Part shown: positions 1-14,316 of the stretch, in pieces
How positions within the stretch are numbered: position 1 is the stretch's first letter
How the letters are laid out: the number at the start of each line of letters is the position of its first letter
Assembly (NCBI GenBank): GCA_964247055.1
Contig: OZ176058.1
Coordinates: forward strand, 3,410,001 to 3,474,000
DNA length: 64,000 bases
From: Paragordius varius
Taxonomy: Eukaryota > Nematomorpha
Reading direction: 5' to 3'
Notes under the pieces: generated by a model
What the model was told of the DNA's origin: nothing
Database searches by the model: none
The model's input: only the letters and a program-made list of their open reading frames with translations
Translations under genes and position numbers: made by a program

Positions 1-2
1 CT

Positions 3-3000
3 ACTCGATGTGATGAAGCCCATTCATTTATTTGTAAAATAAATTTGGGTAAACTATATAAATATTTTTTATAAAATTTATTTTTAAACTATGAAGATTC
101 ATAAAAAAAATGTAATTTTTATGGGTATAACAAAATCTCTTATCCATATATATATATATATATATAAACATATATGTAGAGAACCAATCGTTTTGGTTTC
201 GCTAAAGGGAATGTTAATTGATAAAAAACGGAATCTCTAAGTTAAAAAAATATTAACTTTTTTATAAGGAGAACAATGTTTGCCAAAAATTCTTAAACAA
301 ATTTGGTATATTACAAATAAGACTAGAGGTTAAAACAGAAGTATGCAATGATAAAATATATCTTACACTTAAGAAATTATTTACGTTTTTGTCCATACTT
401 TATTTTAAATAAAAGGTGTTTAGGACAATATTGAACTAATTTAATGGTTCCCAAACTTTGTATTGAGACCTTAATTAAAAATCAAATGTAAACTATTATA
501 TAATAATTGCCCAAAACACGGTAATAAAATAATTTAATTGTAAAGACAACAGGTAAAACTAAAAAATTTACTAATCTATTCTCTAGTTTTCTATTACCTG
601 AATAATTATTGTCATATAAATATTTGAGTGCATTAATTTTCAACTCTATTCCTTATATCGTTATTTAAAATAATAGGTTATTTTCCATATCCAACTGTTT
701 TATTAGTTTAAAAAATTTGCTTATGCTTCATATATTCACTAAGTAATTCTTTATAACTCCCTTTTCCAAATCCCATTTTTCAAATTGTTCGATTTTTATT
801 AAATAACCTTCTTTTTTTGAATCAAAATTTAATTTATATGTCACTAATTCAAAAAATTCATATGCTCAAATCCATATTCTTTTATTCATAGTTTAATTAT
901 ATAATTTAATTGGTTTAATTATTTGCCATAGGTAATTGCATTACAAATCAAACGTTTAACAATCCCTTGTTGCCAGATCAAATTTTAAGGCCAGGCGAGA
1001 TTTTACCGGAACCCTCAGGTCAGGATTCTATTCCCCCCTCAGGTCAGGATTTATTTGATCCACTTTTGGGAAAACATGGTCCAACACGGGTTAATGTTCA
1101 AATTTTAAGTGACACTCAACCGCTTGTATTCAATGGTGTACCTGTGAGCAATAATACATCTCAAGGTATTTAAAAGATTCAACGTAAAAAGACTAATTTT
1201 GTAAAGGAAAAAATCTAAAAACCCATTTGTACTCAAAAAATGGTTATCTTATTATTTTTCCTTTTATGTTGTATAAAAAAAATTTATTGTTAATGGTTAA
1301 ATCTAGATATGTGTGGCTATGGCATTATAATCAAAATGTTCGGCCCAAACTAATATATTTTTAAAATCTTTCAATAAAAAGCGGAAGCTTAAAAAGTTGT
1401 CTTTTTTTTCGAAGGGTATGACAAGAATTTAAATTAGATTTAGGCAATTTTTATAACAGGCAATACATAAAAATAAAATGTATCCTTTAAATAAGTTTTT
1501 TTTAAAAATATATTATTTATTTACATTTTATGTTTTGAACAATTCACATTTACCCTTAATTATGTGTTTTTCGGCTAATATAACTCATCAATAATTTGAA
1601 TTATTTTTTTATATCAAAGTGCATCATTTTTTAATATTATGTTGAAAAACCAAATTTTATTTTTTAAAAATGTAGGTAGTTTTTAACATTCGAAAACAGA
1701 TAGTTTATTTTAGGGTTCAAGAATAATTTTTGTTCGAGGGTGAATTTGAATTGTCCAAGGGTGAATTTCGAAAATGAATTCGTGCTTTAAATGGGTCCTC
1801 CACCCACCTTTCCATATGAGAAAATAATATAAAAATTTTATTTTTACTAAATTTGCACCTTTTTATATATTTAACAGTTGACTATTGATACAGTAAAAAC
1901 TGAAATTATACGAATAAAACGTAAAAATATAAAAACAATTTTTTTTTGTAAACCATACTTTTTAAAACCTTAATTTTTGCTATATAAAAATATTTAATCA
2001 CAATCGTAAATTACATAATTGATTGCACCACCAATATACATTTTTATTTTAATATTTTGCAGTTTAAAAAACTTTACAAAATCTTTCAAAAAATATGGTT
2101 GTCTTTTAGAAAAAAATATAGTTGTCTTTATATTTTACGTTTTGTCCGTATGATTTCAATTTTTACTGTAAGAAAATTCGCATTCGAATTTTCCATAAAA
2201 ATAATGATGCCAATGTAGAGTTAAATAATTGGGCCTCTATATTAGAGAAGTTTACTGGACAGAAATGTTAAAAATGAAGGTAAAATTTATTACATATCCC
2301 ATTTTTTTTATAGAAATAGCAAACATTGGAAAAGATGAACGGATTAACCAAGCAAGGATTGCTGATTTTATCAATAGTCTTCCTTTGGTCGGTGGTGATT
2401 CCAATAATAGGCTTGGAAATAGTACAGGTTTTATGATTTTATTTTATTAATTGGCTTGGATATTGATAATTTTTTATGAGCGATTCAAAATAATTTTATA
2501 TATCATGACATATCACGATACGATATATATAAAAATGGAATGTATATTGTAAAAATAGAAATTGTGTGCGGACAAAACGTAAAAATATAAAGACAATTTT
2601 TTGCAAAAGATAACCATACTTTTTCAATCTCCAATTTTAAAGATATTAATAATTGCTTAAAATTGCCAAGTATGAATAGAGATGTATATTGGTGACAGGA
2701 TCAATTATATACTTTATCATTGTAAATTGATAATTTATATGGGAAAAATTAGATTTATAAAAGCATGAATGATTTTCTTTTGAAAAAAAATATTTGTCTT
2801 TATATTTTTACTTTTGGTCCGTGTATATTTCCAATTTTTACTGTAATTGTGGTAAATGTAAAAGCTGTTTGTTTAACATTCTTATACAGGGATATAAACA
2901 TTCCCTTTCCTGGCAATCAATTTTAAACAAAATTGCGCTTATATGTATACGTTAATTCACTGTGCTTTATAAATTTTTCAGATTAAGATCCTATTAAAAT

Positions 3001-6000
3001 TACATATAATTCGCAATGTGTATTTTTGGTTAGTTTTAAACATAAACATTGATAAATTTAAATAATTAAGTTGATAAATTAATCAAATTTTACACTCGAC
3101 CAGTCATCTGCAGATATTTTTATAATACTATTGAAGTGACTGAAATTACATCTCTGTTTATAAAAAAAATATAATTTTCTTTTTTTCTAAAAATAAAAGA
3201 TATCATCCACTTTTTTTAATTTATGTCATTGATCCATAAAGTGTTTTATAGTCTCCGATCTTAATTTTTGTATTTGAGCTTTAGGTTTTTAAATATGATT
3301 ATTAGATTGGAGTGTGACTGGTTAGAGCGCCCTTACCATTATAATTATGATCTACGTAGGAACACATCATCTAAAAAATTTCAAAATTTCTTGTACAATG
3401 ATATAAAATAAATAAATATCAATTTTTTTCCACAAACTAAAGCACAATTGTAAAATTTTTAGTTTTAAAACTTTTATTGTACAATAACATTAACTAAGCG
3501 CTATATGTTATACTAGCTTATTATTTGTATAATCATATATTTAAATTTCCAACAACCAGCCAGCTCATTTAAAATTATATTATTGCCTATTTTTGTGACG
3601 TGTAAATCTTATTTAAGAAGATTTGGTTTCAATGTACATATTAAAAAGTGAAATTATACAGACAACACAGGAAAACCAAAAGACAAAATTTTTTAATAAC
3701 CATATCAAATTTTGTTAGGTGCCAATATAATCTAGCCTTTTGAGTTGCAAAAAAAGGATTAGAGTTGTAAATTGGTAACAAATTGTATTTAATAGTTATT
3801 TATTTACTATAAGGGGCAATTTGCAACACAGGCGTGTATGAAAAAAGAAAGGAAATAATTGTTTATCCAACATTTTTTTTCATACACTACTTTGTTGCGA
3901 ATCGCCCTACTATAGGCGAAATAAGCAACCATTAAAATGCCCACTGTATATAATTTAAATTGTGATTATATAGTTTATGTAAAAATCAAGGTTTTATTTG
4001 CTTAGTTTACTTATCAGTATAATTTCAAGTTTTACTTTAATTGAACCAGAAAATATAATTAATAACATCCGTAAATATTAACATTATAATGACAACTGTA
4101 AAAACTAAGACTAACATTTTTTATAATGAAATGATTTTTTCATGGATCCTAAATTACAATTGTCAAGTATTTCTTGAGTATTTTCAATTTACATACTATA
4201 CCTTTATTCGCAACCCATAAAAATAGTTATTTTTGAATTTAGATGTAGCAAAACAATATGGTTGTCTTTTTTTAAATACTTATAATTTTAATGACTTTGT
4301 AGATAGTACCAAATTGCTTGAGCCCGACACGCCATCCTCTTCTGTTGTAATTACGATTCAAAAGGGTTCAATAAATCCCTCCCTACTTACAAGTTCCCAA
4401 AACAAGTCTGCAAAAAATTTCCCCGTTTTCAATGATGTGGTCCAACCCGCTTTTAGCGCAAATGATTTAACCGATTTACAAACACTCAATAGCATTGTGA
4501 ATGCTAGGAATCAAAATTCTACCTCTGGTATTGAACTTACGGTTAAAACGACACAAATTGACCCTAATTTGAGGCCAAATTTATTGGATTTAGCACAAAA
4601 TTTAGCATTGGCCAGTGCTCAAACTGCCAACAATTTTACATTGCCTGATCAGAATGCTGAAAATGTTAATTCTTCTATCGACCTATCAGCACTAAATGGA
4701 ATATCAAGTACAAGTACAAACAGCTTAAATAGTGCCAACAATAATGGTAATAATATCGGGGTACACCGGCCTATTTTTGTTTCAGAGTTCCCAGTCTTTA
4801 CGAAACCACAAGCAGGAGAAGAAATGGTGACTGATATGCGGTAAAAATGTTAAATAGGAATCTAAGCCTAAAAATCATTACCAAGAATGAAAATATATTT
4901 TTTGAAAAAGAAAATTGTAAATATTTTCTTATCGTAAATAATTTATATGCGATTTCGAACTATGTAATAGAAGGATAACACCCTTAATATTATATTTAAT
5001 AACCCATAGAGATATATAAAAATTAAGGATAATTAAATAAATGTCCTGCCTTCCTCATAAAAAATGGCATTTTATTACTTGTTGGTTTACGAATATCATA
5101 AATTTAAACATTTACTTTCACAAATTATTGAAATTTTGAGAATGTACACAACAATTAAAGTAAATTAATATTCAATACTCTTCAATATGACACATCTATT
5201 TGACTTGGGTTTTCATTTTTGATATATATATATATTTACAGTAAAAACTGGAATTATACGGACAAAACATAAAATTATAAAGAGAAATATTTTTTTCTAA
5301 AAGACAACCATACTTTTTATATCTTGATTTATTTTAATATGATTCATTTTAAATGGCGAAGTCTGAATAGAGATATATATTACTGACACAACCAAATGAT
5401 AAAAATTAAGGTTTAAAAAAGTATGGTTGTCTTTATAATTTTACGTTTTGTCCCTGTAATTTCAATTTTTACTACATATATGCCGACCGCCTTCTGTAAA
5501 ACCCCAATAGTAGAAATAACACATGGCTCAATATCCGCATCATGACTCTTTTTTTTAATAATTTAAATTTAATTTTTTTAAATTAATTTTACATTAATGG
5601 TTAATTTTTTCTATAATTTACGAATAATATATTGTTAAATTATATAATTTAACTTTATTATTTTCCATTTTCAACTTTAAACTGTTATAACTATATACAA
5701 AGGCTTCACTTAAAAATTAAAAAAGTGCATTATTTTTTAATAGACGCTGGATATTTACGGGGTATATCGACAGTTTACTGTATATCCAACCTTTGCCTTC
5801 TATTATTTATTTAATTCGTAAACTCCTACAATATTATAAATTTACAGCAAAAATTGAATTTATACACACAATCCGTAAAAACATAAAAAATATTTTTTCA
5901 TAAGACAACCATCCTTTTTTTAATCTTGATTTTTCTTATTTAAATTATGTGATAACAATTATAGAATATAATTGATGGTGTTACCATTTTTTTATTTAAT

Positions 6001-9000
6001 ACCTACTTTGCAGTTTTAAACAATGAGAGTTAATATAAAAATCATAGCCGTATACGTTAAATCTCGTTTTTTTCAAATATATTGTTTTAAACTGCAAAAT
6101 GTAAAATAGAAATGTAATTTGGTAACACACAATTAATTATGTAGTTTACGAATGTAATTAAATATTTTAATAGCAAAAATTAAGTTTTTAAATGTATGGT
6201 TGTCTTTTGTGAAAAAAATATTTCTCTATACATTTTTACGTTTTGTCCGTATAATTTCAGTTTTTACTGTAAGTACATATATATATATATATATTAACGT
6301 ACTCATAAAAAATATAGCTGTTTTTATAAAAAAATGCAGATGTTTTCCAATGCATTTCCTTCAAATAAACGATTCCCCCCTCTAAATATATTTATTTTTT
6401 AACACCTTAGATATCCTGCATCTAATGAGGAAAGACCCGCCTTTGGACCACAAACTTTTATAGATGATAAAACGCACAGCGCACTAATCGAAAATGATAT
6501 AAGCGATAACAATGAGGACGTAATTGATGAATTAAATATTCACATGGAGGATGGGCTTATAGTTATCCCCGATGGTCGGGGTGGTGGGATACGTATTGAT
6601 CCAGACACTTATCAAGTATATAATTTTTACTCAAAGCTTTATTTGAAATTTTACGGGTACAAAATGTAAAAACTAAAAGACAAATATTTTTTTATGCGGA
6701 CCAAACGTAAAAATATAAAGAGAAATATTTTTTTTCTAAAGGACAACCATATTTTTTGGATCTTTATTTTTTTAAATATAAATGATTGTTATAAACTGCA
6801 AAATATAAAACTTAATGTAAATTGGTAGCACAATCAATTATGTAATTTACGATTGTAATTAAATATTTTATATAACAAAAATTAAGGTTTTAAAAAGTTT
6901 GGTTTTTGAAAAAATTTGTCTTATATTTTTCCGTTTTGTCCATATAATTTTAGTTTTTACTGTAATATACTTTCCAGGACAACCATATTTTTTAAAAGTC
7001 CTAACTTATCGTTTTTGGATTGCAGTTAAACTTAGAGATTGATCTAAATAGTAACACAATCAATTATATAACGAAAAATTTTACATCGAAATTATACGGA
7101 TACAAAATGTAAAAATTAAAAGTTTATTTTAAAAGACAACCATATAAAACCTTAATTAATTTTTGTTATATAAAATATTAATTACAATCGTATAAACTAT
7201 ACATAATTGATTGTGCTACCAATTTACATTTTTATTTTATAGTTTGCAGTTGAAAACAATCAGTTATATATAAATAAATTAACATTCAAAAAAATGGCTG
7301 CCTTTTAAAAAAAATATTTGTCTTTATATTTTTACGTTTTGCACATATAATTTCAATTTTTACTGTATTATACGGATACAAAATGTAAAAACTAAAATAC
7401 ATATATATTTTTATAAAAGACCATGTTTTTTAAAAATATTCCTGTCATATGATTTTAATTACTATAAGTAAATCTATTAGAAATTTAGATCTCTAATCCC
7501 CATTTCACAACATAAAAAAATATTATTTTCAAATGTATGGATTTATTCAAAATATACGGTTATTATTTTTACGTTATATTTTGTATAATTTCACTTTTTA
7601 CTGTATTTCACCCAGAGTAAAAATGGCTGCCAGAATAGGAAATATGCTTTTTAAAAAGTTACATTTCTTGAAGTAAAAAAAAATAAAAACAATATTTTTT
7701 TACCCTGTACTAAATGGAAACTTATCTAAATATACTTATAAACTATGCAAATATGTTTTGAAATGATCCATGCTTTTATTTAACTGAGATTTAAATAATT
7801 GAATGTATCAACAATGTATTAACTCCCCGTTTCCCCAAAACGATAGTTTATAATATAAAAAACAGGATATGAAATATATAGTTGTATTTTTGTAAAAAAA
7901 TTATTTGTCTTTTTTTTACGTTATGTCTATATAATTACAATTTTTTTCTCAAAGTCTACCGAAGACTCCAAAAAATAGAAACTATACTTTTTTCATAAAC
8001 TCTATTTTTACTGTCAATAATTAAAATTATTGGCAAATCTAAATAAAAGTAAAAGACAACAGATATTTTTACCATATATTTGTATATAAGATACGTTTTT
8101 TGGGTTGCGAAATAAGTAAAATAGATATGGGTGACACACAGTAAAATTAAAAAAATACGGACAAAACGTAAAAATATAAAAACCAATATTTGCTTCATAA
8201 ATACCGCGTAACTTTTTGAATTTTAATGGAATAGAGATGCATATTGGCAGAATCAATCAAGTGTTTTACAATTGTAATTATATGATAATTTATGTAAGCA
8301 ATATTGGTAAAATAGTATGGGGTTGTCTTTTTAAAAAATATTTATCTCTATATTTTTTACGTTTTGCCTGTATATTTCAAGTTTTACTTTACAATCAATA
8401 AAATTTTTTCCTTTTGAAATTATTAGTACTTATATCTTTATTGTTGATATAATTTATTTTATTGTAATCAAGCGTCTGAAATAGAAATGCGGTGCCAAAA
8501 TTATACATTATTTTTCATCCTAAAACTACACATTTTTTTATAAAACTTTTTTTAATTTAAAAACTACATATATAAAAAACATTATTTATTTATAAAATAA
8601 CTCGTGAATTGAATTCAAAATATTGTTCTTCTATAATTTATGAATATTTTTTTTAAAGAAGCAGTCAAAACTTGAAAATACAAAGACAAATTGTCGTTTA
8701 TCAAAAAACAATTACATTTTATACCTATTTTTCTTAGAAAAATATTTGTGATAAGTTACCAATATATAAATCCAATTTTATCCTTTGGATTTTAAAACAA
8801 TAAGTTATATTTGATAAATATCAAGATGAAAAATTTGGATATCTTTTGGGAAAAAAATTTGTCTTTATATTTTAATGTATTGTCCGTATAATTTTTAGTG
8901 TAATATGTTTCCCAAAATATAACTGTCCATTATTATTTAAACTTTTAACTTTTATTTAAAAATGTGAATTCGTTTTATACCAGACCGAAAAAGTCGAAAC

Positions 9001-10341
9001 ATTATAATTTATTGATAGCAATAATATTTTATATTACAATACCTGTTTTTCTTAAATAGATGAAATTACATTAAATAGGAAATTATTACAGATAAACGTA
9101 AGGATAATTTACCATATTTTTTGAAACTTGATTATTAAGTCCTAACTTATCATTTTTGGATTGCAGATAAACATAGAGATTGATCTAAATAGTAACACAA
9201 TCAATTATATACCTAAAAATTTTATGGTAAAAACTGAAAATAAACGTAAAATAAAAAGACAAATATTTTTTTTTGAAAAAGACAACCATATAAAACCTTA
9301 ATTTTTGCGATATATAATACTTAATTAATGGTAAACTATACATAATTGATTGTGCTACTAATTTACATCATTTTATATTTTTCAGTTCAAAACAATCAGC
9401 TCTATTTAAAAAATCTAGATCCAAGAAATATGGTTGTCTTTTAGAAAAAATATTTATCTCTATATTTTTATTTTGTCCGTATAATTTCAATTTTCACTGT
9501 AAATAAAAAGGTTTTATTATAGATTACATAAAGGTACAATAAAGTATGGCTGTCTTTTAAATCGAGTATTTGCCTTTAGTTTTTACGTATTTCTCCGTAT
9601 TTGAATTTTTACTGTACTGTGAAATTTTTGAGTTTGTGAGAAAAAAAATGCTGTTTTAATTAGATATTGAATGATAAGGGGGCTGAAAAGAAAATTAATA
9701 CGGGTGAAGAGGGCTCACCTGTCGTATCGCTAGTTGCCAGGAAGAATGAAAAAACTGGTCGGCTTGAAATTATTGGACTAGCAAATCAAAACCAAAAAGG
9801 TATTAATATTAATTTTTAAATAACTGTTAAAATAATGATAAATGAAAATTAAATAGAACTATTTTTTTTGTTAAGAAACATAGGATAAAGATGATATTAT
9901 GACGGATTGATTATGTTTTGTAATAACTGTTAAATCTGTAAAATAATGATAATCGAAAATTAAAAAGAAAATTAACTGATAGATATATTGCAGTTTATAA
10001 TTTGGAATATTTTATAATAAAAAATTAAAAAAATGTCATTTTTACGAGCCAAAAAGTATAAATTGTAATATATTAGTATAAAACGAGTTAGGAAAATTTC
10101 AATTTTTTAACACAATTTATCTAAAATAAAAAATTTCTCAAAAAATTTTATGATATATATATATCGATTAATTTATTGGTTTCTAGATGTCACAACGTCG
10201 CAGGAATCAGTAGAATCTTTGAATAAAATTTTGAACATTTACAATCAGCAAAAACAAAATGGGTTGGAAAACGCCGCAAAAGGAAACACAGAAGTTAAGA
10301 ATGCCTGGGCTGATGATACAATAAAATCCAATAATATATAA
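3..10341 (+). CDS. C-type-lectin-domain protein with long Asn-rich C-terminal region (5' end outside window)
   Basis: Seven exons join in phase: 3-48, 932-1165, 2314-2427, 4303-4840, 6411-6615, 9664-9799, 10187-10341 (1428 nt, 475 residues and stop). The first visible exon reads TRCDEAHSFICKI, which matches the last strand of a C-type lectin domain with its two closing cysteines; that domain is secreted or extracellular in known families and often binds sugar. The later exons match no family I know. Exon 2 has a short internal repeat (PSGQD twice) and exon 4 is Asn/Ser/Thr-rich with many possible N-glycosylation sites. Exon 5 is acidic then Gly-rich, and the end is Gln/Asn-rich. No membrane segment is visible in this part. 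The lectin call rests on about a dozen residues plus matching splice phase. The exon chain itself is much safer because all six junctions keep frame. The start codon and any signal peptide lie upstream of the window. Confidence 0.72.
1891..2168. mobile_element. Tc1/mariner-like MITE (family 1)
   Basis: A 278-base element in an intron has terminal inverted repeats beginning CAGTAAAAACTGAAATTATA and ending with the complementary ATTTTTACTG. TA lies on both sides (1889-1890 and 2169-2170), as expected for Tc1/mariner target duplication. It has no coding capacity. This is the reference copy for the most abundant repeat family in the window. Inner parts of the arms carry a purine-rich stretch followed by AAAGACAACCATAC and its complement. 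Confidence 0.8.
3812..3908. mobile_element. Short hairpin MITE
   Basis: About 97 bases form an imperfect hairpin. The left arm begins AGGGGCAATTTGCAACACAG and the right arm is its near complement ending GCGAATCGCCCT. ACTATA-like sequence flanks both sides and may be the target duplication. It is non-coding and lies in an intron of the lectin-type gene. Confidence 0.6.
5239..9499. repeat. Cluster of family 1 MITE copies and fragments in introns
   Basis: Copies of the family 1 MITE lie at about 5239-5474, 5845-6269, 6691-6962, 7086-7365, 8139-8390 and 9226-9499, with further half copies between them. Each shows the paired ends (TACGGACAAAACGTAAAAAT near the left, its complement near the right) and degenerate CAGT/ACTG tips. 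Copies differ by many substitutions and indels, so they are not one recent burst. The exon at 6411-6615 lies between copies. Confidence 0.7.
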
Positions 10342-10462
10342 TGTTGAATGCAACCAAATATCACTAGAACTTTTTTTTTCTATCTACTAATTTAATAATC
10401 ACATTTTATTAATTTAAGTTTTTGTTTCTCACAAATATTTAATAAGTAAGTAAGTAGTAAGT

Positions 10463-10468
10463 AATAAA
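10463..10468 (+). terminator. Possible polyadenylation signal of the lectin-type gene
   Basis: An AATAAA hexamer lies about 120 bases after the stop codon at 10339-10341. In such AT-rich DNA the hexamer can occur by chance, so only its position supports it. Confidence 0.35.
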
Positions 10469-11090
10469 TTGTAACATATAAACATTATTATATTATCATT
10501 AAAGAAAAAAATTTATAAATCCTATTTATTTTGAAAAATTGCCAGGAGTTTCATGCAGGGGTGTCCAACACAAATGGTTTCGCGGGCAAAAAAATGGGTA
10601 TAATTTTAAGAAGCTTGTAAAAAAATATAAGACAATAAAACTAATATTTATCGTAGAATTTTTCGGTATTTTGTAAAAATTTGGAAATTTTATGAAAAAT
10701 TCCTTTAAAGTATAAATTTTACTAAGATTTAGTAAATATTTTTTTAAGTTGCGTACCCCAGTTTAATGGTTTTGAATTAACATTTCAACAATTAAAACCA
10801 CTATAATCAAAAAAAAAATTAAAAACTTATTGATTTTTAATACCTAAAAATATGTATAAAAAATATAGTAAAATGTAGATGGAGAAAAGGCATAAAAAAA
10901 GAACATTTTATAAAAACGCCTTTTGTAACAGTAAAAATTAAAATTATACGACAAATAGTAAAAATATAAAGTAACAATTTTTTGGTTTATGAGTTGCGGA
11001 TCCGGGAAATAAAAAATAAAATGCTTACACTTCCAGTATATGCATTTGAACACTTTGAAAATACACCGTTAAATATCTATAGACCTAAGT

Positions 11091-11341
11091 CAGGGGTGTC
11101 CAACACTAAAGTGGTCCGCATCCGATTTAGAGTTTTCAATCATTGGATTGTAAAAAAATATGAAAATATATTTCTCTTTAGTTAGTTCGTTTTATCAAAA
11201 TTTGATTGACTTATCCAGAAAATTGTTATAAAATAACATTATTAGATTTTTTATTTTCATTATAAATTGTTATTTATTGGCATTTGAAATTTCCCTTGAT
11301 CTCCAGAAAGATTTATGTGGGCTGAGTGTTGGACACCCCTG
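11091..11341. mobile_element. hAT-type MITE
   Basis: The 251-base element starts CAGGGGTGTCCAACAC and ends GTGTTGGACACCCCTG, a perfect 16-base inverted repeat of the hAT type. Flanking 8-base sequences acctaagt (11083-11090) and gcctaagt (11342-11349) differ at one base and fit the 8-base hAT target duplication. The interior is AT-rich and non-coding. An autonomous partner is not in the window. Confidence 0.85.
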
Positions 11342-11770
11342 GCCTAAGTTATGACTACGGACATTGGACGCTTTACTTCTTATCACAAAGTCAGTCTAAT
11401 GGAAAGCAGAACCTATTACCCATTTCAATTAAAAAATATCTTATAAAACGATATTTATAAATATTCAAAAATATTTTTTTTGTTTACAATTCGCAAACTT
11501 TATAATTTGAATAAGTAATTCGATAATAATAATAATAGCTGGAGTAAACTAACTATAAATGACAATCTTATTGAGGCCAATGTAAAAATGACAGATGCCA
11601 AAAATAAAAAATTGGAAAACAAAAATAGTTCAAGCCTTTCTCAATTTAACTATATTTTAAACAGATCCTGATAATAATTTATGTAAGAATAAATATAACA
11701 TGCGCTTTCAGAGAAAAAAAGATTATGAACGTTTTTTAAAGAATTAGGTTTTTTAGTGATGCCATGTTCT

Positions 11771-12060
11771 TAAAAACTGAAATTATACGAGCAAAACATA
11801 AAACTACAAAGACAAATATTTTTTTCTAAAAGACAACCATACTTTTTAAATCTAGATTTGTATCAATATAACTATGTTTTAAATGGCAAAGTCTGAAATA
11901 GAGATATAATACTAACGCAATCAATTTTATATTTTACAAGAGTAACTAAGTAGCCATTATGGGAAACATTAAGGTTTTAAAAAGTGTGGTTGTCTTTTAG
12001 TTAAAAATATTTGTCTTTATATTTTCACGTTTTGTCTGTATAATTTAGATTTTTACTATA
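11771..12060. mobile_element. Family 1 MITE copy
   Basis: Paired family 1 ends are present (TTATACGAGCAAAACATAAA near the left; CACGTTTTGTCTGTATAAT near the right). The outer tips are degenerate. Confidence 0.65.
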
Positions 12061-12454
12061 TTTGGCTATTTATGGTGAATAAATACATATGTTTTATTTT
12101 AGATGCAAAGCGTAACATGTAGAAAATATTTTATTCCAAAAAAAACTGCCGTTATATGTTTACATCATTTTTTTAAATAACTTGTAGTTTTGCAAAATAT
12201 GATAGTGATATGTACCTTATTTATGCACCTAATAATATATATATATATATATATTTATTCATATCTTATTTGAAAAAAAACTAAGATTTAAAAAACTACA
12301 ACCGTCTTTTTAAAAATAAATGTTGCTTTTAGTTTTTACATTATAATTTTATATATATATTACAACTTTATTTGCTAAATCAGCTTGCAAAAATATATTA
12401 CTTGAATAAACATCTTAGCCGTATTGTAATTTGTTCATCATTATTTTAGACATA

Positions 12455-12684
12455 CAGTAAAAATTGGAATTATACACGCAAAATGTAAAGTATTTTCTAA
12501 AACACATTTTTTAGGCCTTGGATTTTTTTTGAAATATAAATTACTATTTAAAATTAAAAAATAGAGATGCATATTGGCTATACAATCAATTATATATTTT
12601 AAAATTGTAATTAAATAATATAAAAAAATTAAAATTTGTTGGTTTTCCTTTAAAAAATTGTTTTGTCCGTATCAATTTTTACTG
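12455..12684. mobile_element. Family 1 MITE copy with intact TA flanks
   Basis: It starts CAGTAAAAATTGGAATTATA and ends CAATTTTTACTG, with TA at 12453-12454 and 12685-12686. It is shorter than other copies because of internal loss. Confidence 0.75.
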
Positions 12685-12845
12685 TAAGTTTAATGCTGCT
12701 CTCATTCAATCAATTTCGACCTAAAATATGAAATTCATTACTTTTTGCACAAGATAAGATAAGTTTGTATAACTACCGTTCCGAAATAAGTGGTCTCTAA
12801 ATTTTATTATATTTTATATACATAAATAAGCCTGTTTTATATATA

Positions 12846-13087
12846 CCATTTACAGTTTACCCTCGAACTCAAATTCACCCAAAAAGAAATTATGTGTTTT
12901 TAAGATATTACCTATATTTTTTTATAGTTAAAAAAATTAAATTACGTTTAAAATTAATATAATACACCGAAATAATAAGCTATGCTATAAGAATATATTT
13001 CATATTAAATATGAGTTATGTTAGCCCGAAAACACATAATATATTTTTAGGGTGAATTTGGATTTAAGGAATTTGAATGGTAAATTG
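12846..13087. mobile_element. Family 2 MITE (CCATTTACA ends) copy
   Basis: It begins CCATTTACAGTTTACCCTC and ends with the decayed complement (gaatttgaatggtaa). The interior has the family 2 signature: a motif like ATTATGTGTTTT near the left and its complement AAAACACATAAT near the right, both next to repeated GGGTGAATTTGAATT blocks. Confidence 0.65.
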
Positions 13088-13293
13088 TTGTGAATAAATT
13101 TGAAAAGGTTAATCATTTATATCTTGAGGGATATTAACTGCCAATGACAATTTCTTCCTTCTTATATTTTTCCGTTCTGTATATTTAAAAAATATATTTA
13201 ATTGTTAACCCATCATTATTTTAAAACCTAAGTTCTTAACTAATATTTTATCCATATAAAAAGAATTTTCATTTGACCGTTAATGTAATCAAC

Positions 13294-13575
13294 GAGTAAA
13301 AATTCAAAACTATACGGACAAAACGTAAAAATATAAAGACAAATATTTTTTCCTAAAAGACAACCATACTAATTGAATCGTGATTTATTTCAATATAACT
13401 CATTGTTTAAATGGCAAAGTCAGAAATAGAGATATATATTACTAACACAATCAATTCTTTATTTTACACTTGTAAGATAGCTTATATGAAAAAAGGTATT
13501 AAAAGTATGGTTGTCTTTTAGATAAAATTATTGTCTTTTTATTTTTACGTCTTATCCTTATTTTAATTTTTACTG
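13294..13575. mobile_element. Family 1 MITE copy
   Basis: The left end has CTATACGGACAAAACGTAAA, and the right end has the complementary ATTTTTACGTCTT and closes TTTTTACTG. Confidence 0.7.
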
Positions 13576-14316
13576 TAAATAAACTAACTGTATCAAAAAA
13601 ATTTTTACATGGTCGTAATTAGTTAAGAAAAATTTGTTCTGATCATATTATAACAATATTATTTGTTTTGTTTCTAGTTAGTCCATTAAAAAGATACCCT
13701 TATGTATTGAAAATTTTGGACATAGTTTAATTTAATAAATAAATTTTACGATAATGTAAAATTAAATTAAATTTTAAACTTGGTTTACGATTTGCTAAAA
13801 AACGGGTAATTGTATTATTTAATATTGTAATGAGAAAAATGATTTTCCTTTCAATAGAAAATAAAAAAAACCTTGAATGCATAATAATATTAATTATTAT
13901 AAATATATTAAACTAGATGCTTTGTGATTCAATCATGTTTTTACAGTTTATCAATTTTTTAAGTGACAATGTGGTATACATGCAAATCTTTATAAATTAC
14001 ACTGAAAGAATAAAAATAAATTAATTTCAAATTTTTGTTTATATAGCCGTTTCAAAATATTGATTGTTTTTATTTCCTTGCGCTTAAAAATAATTAAATA
14101 CAACATTAAATAATTAAATTTTATTGAAATATCAAAATAAAAATGGCAAATCAAAAAATGAACTAATTCTGATATCACAAATGGTAATCGCTTTCAAATC
14201 CTTAAAAATGAATGAACATCTGAATGTAACACCTTAAATGAAAATTATTTTAAATTTTTAACATTGTGTACATTGGTTTTTGTTAAGAAAACATTTTATA
14301 AATTAATATTTTTATA

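Noticed and set aside
7956-8256. Overlapping minus-strand frames rich in Phe, Ile and Tyr
   Set aside because: They lie in MITE sequence with AT-driven composition and have no splice partners.
10556-10760. Second hAT-type element starting CAGGGGTGTCCAACAC
   Set aside because: Only the left end is convincing; a matching right end and target duplication could not be found, so it was not listed as an element.
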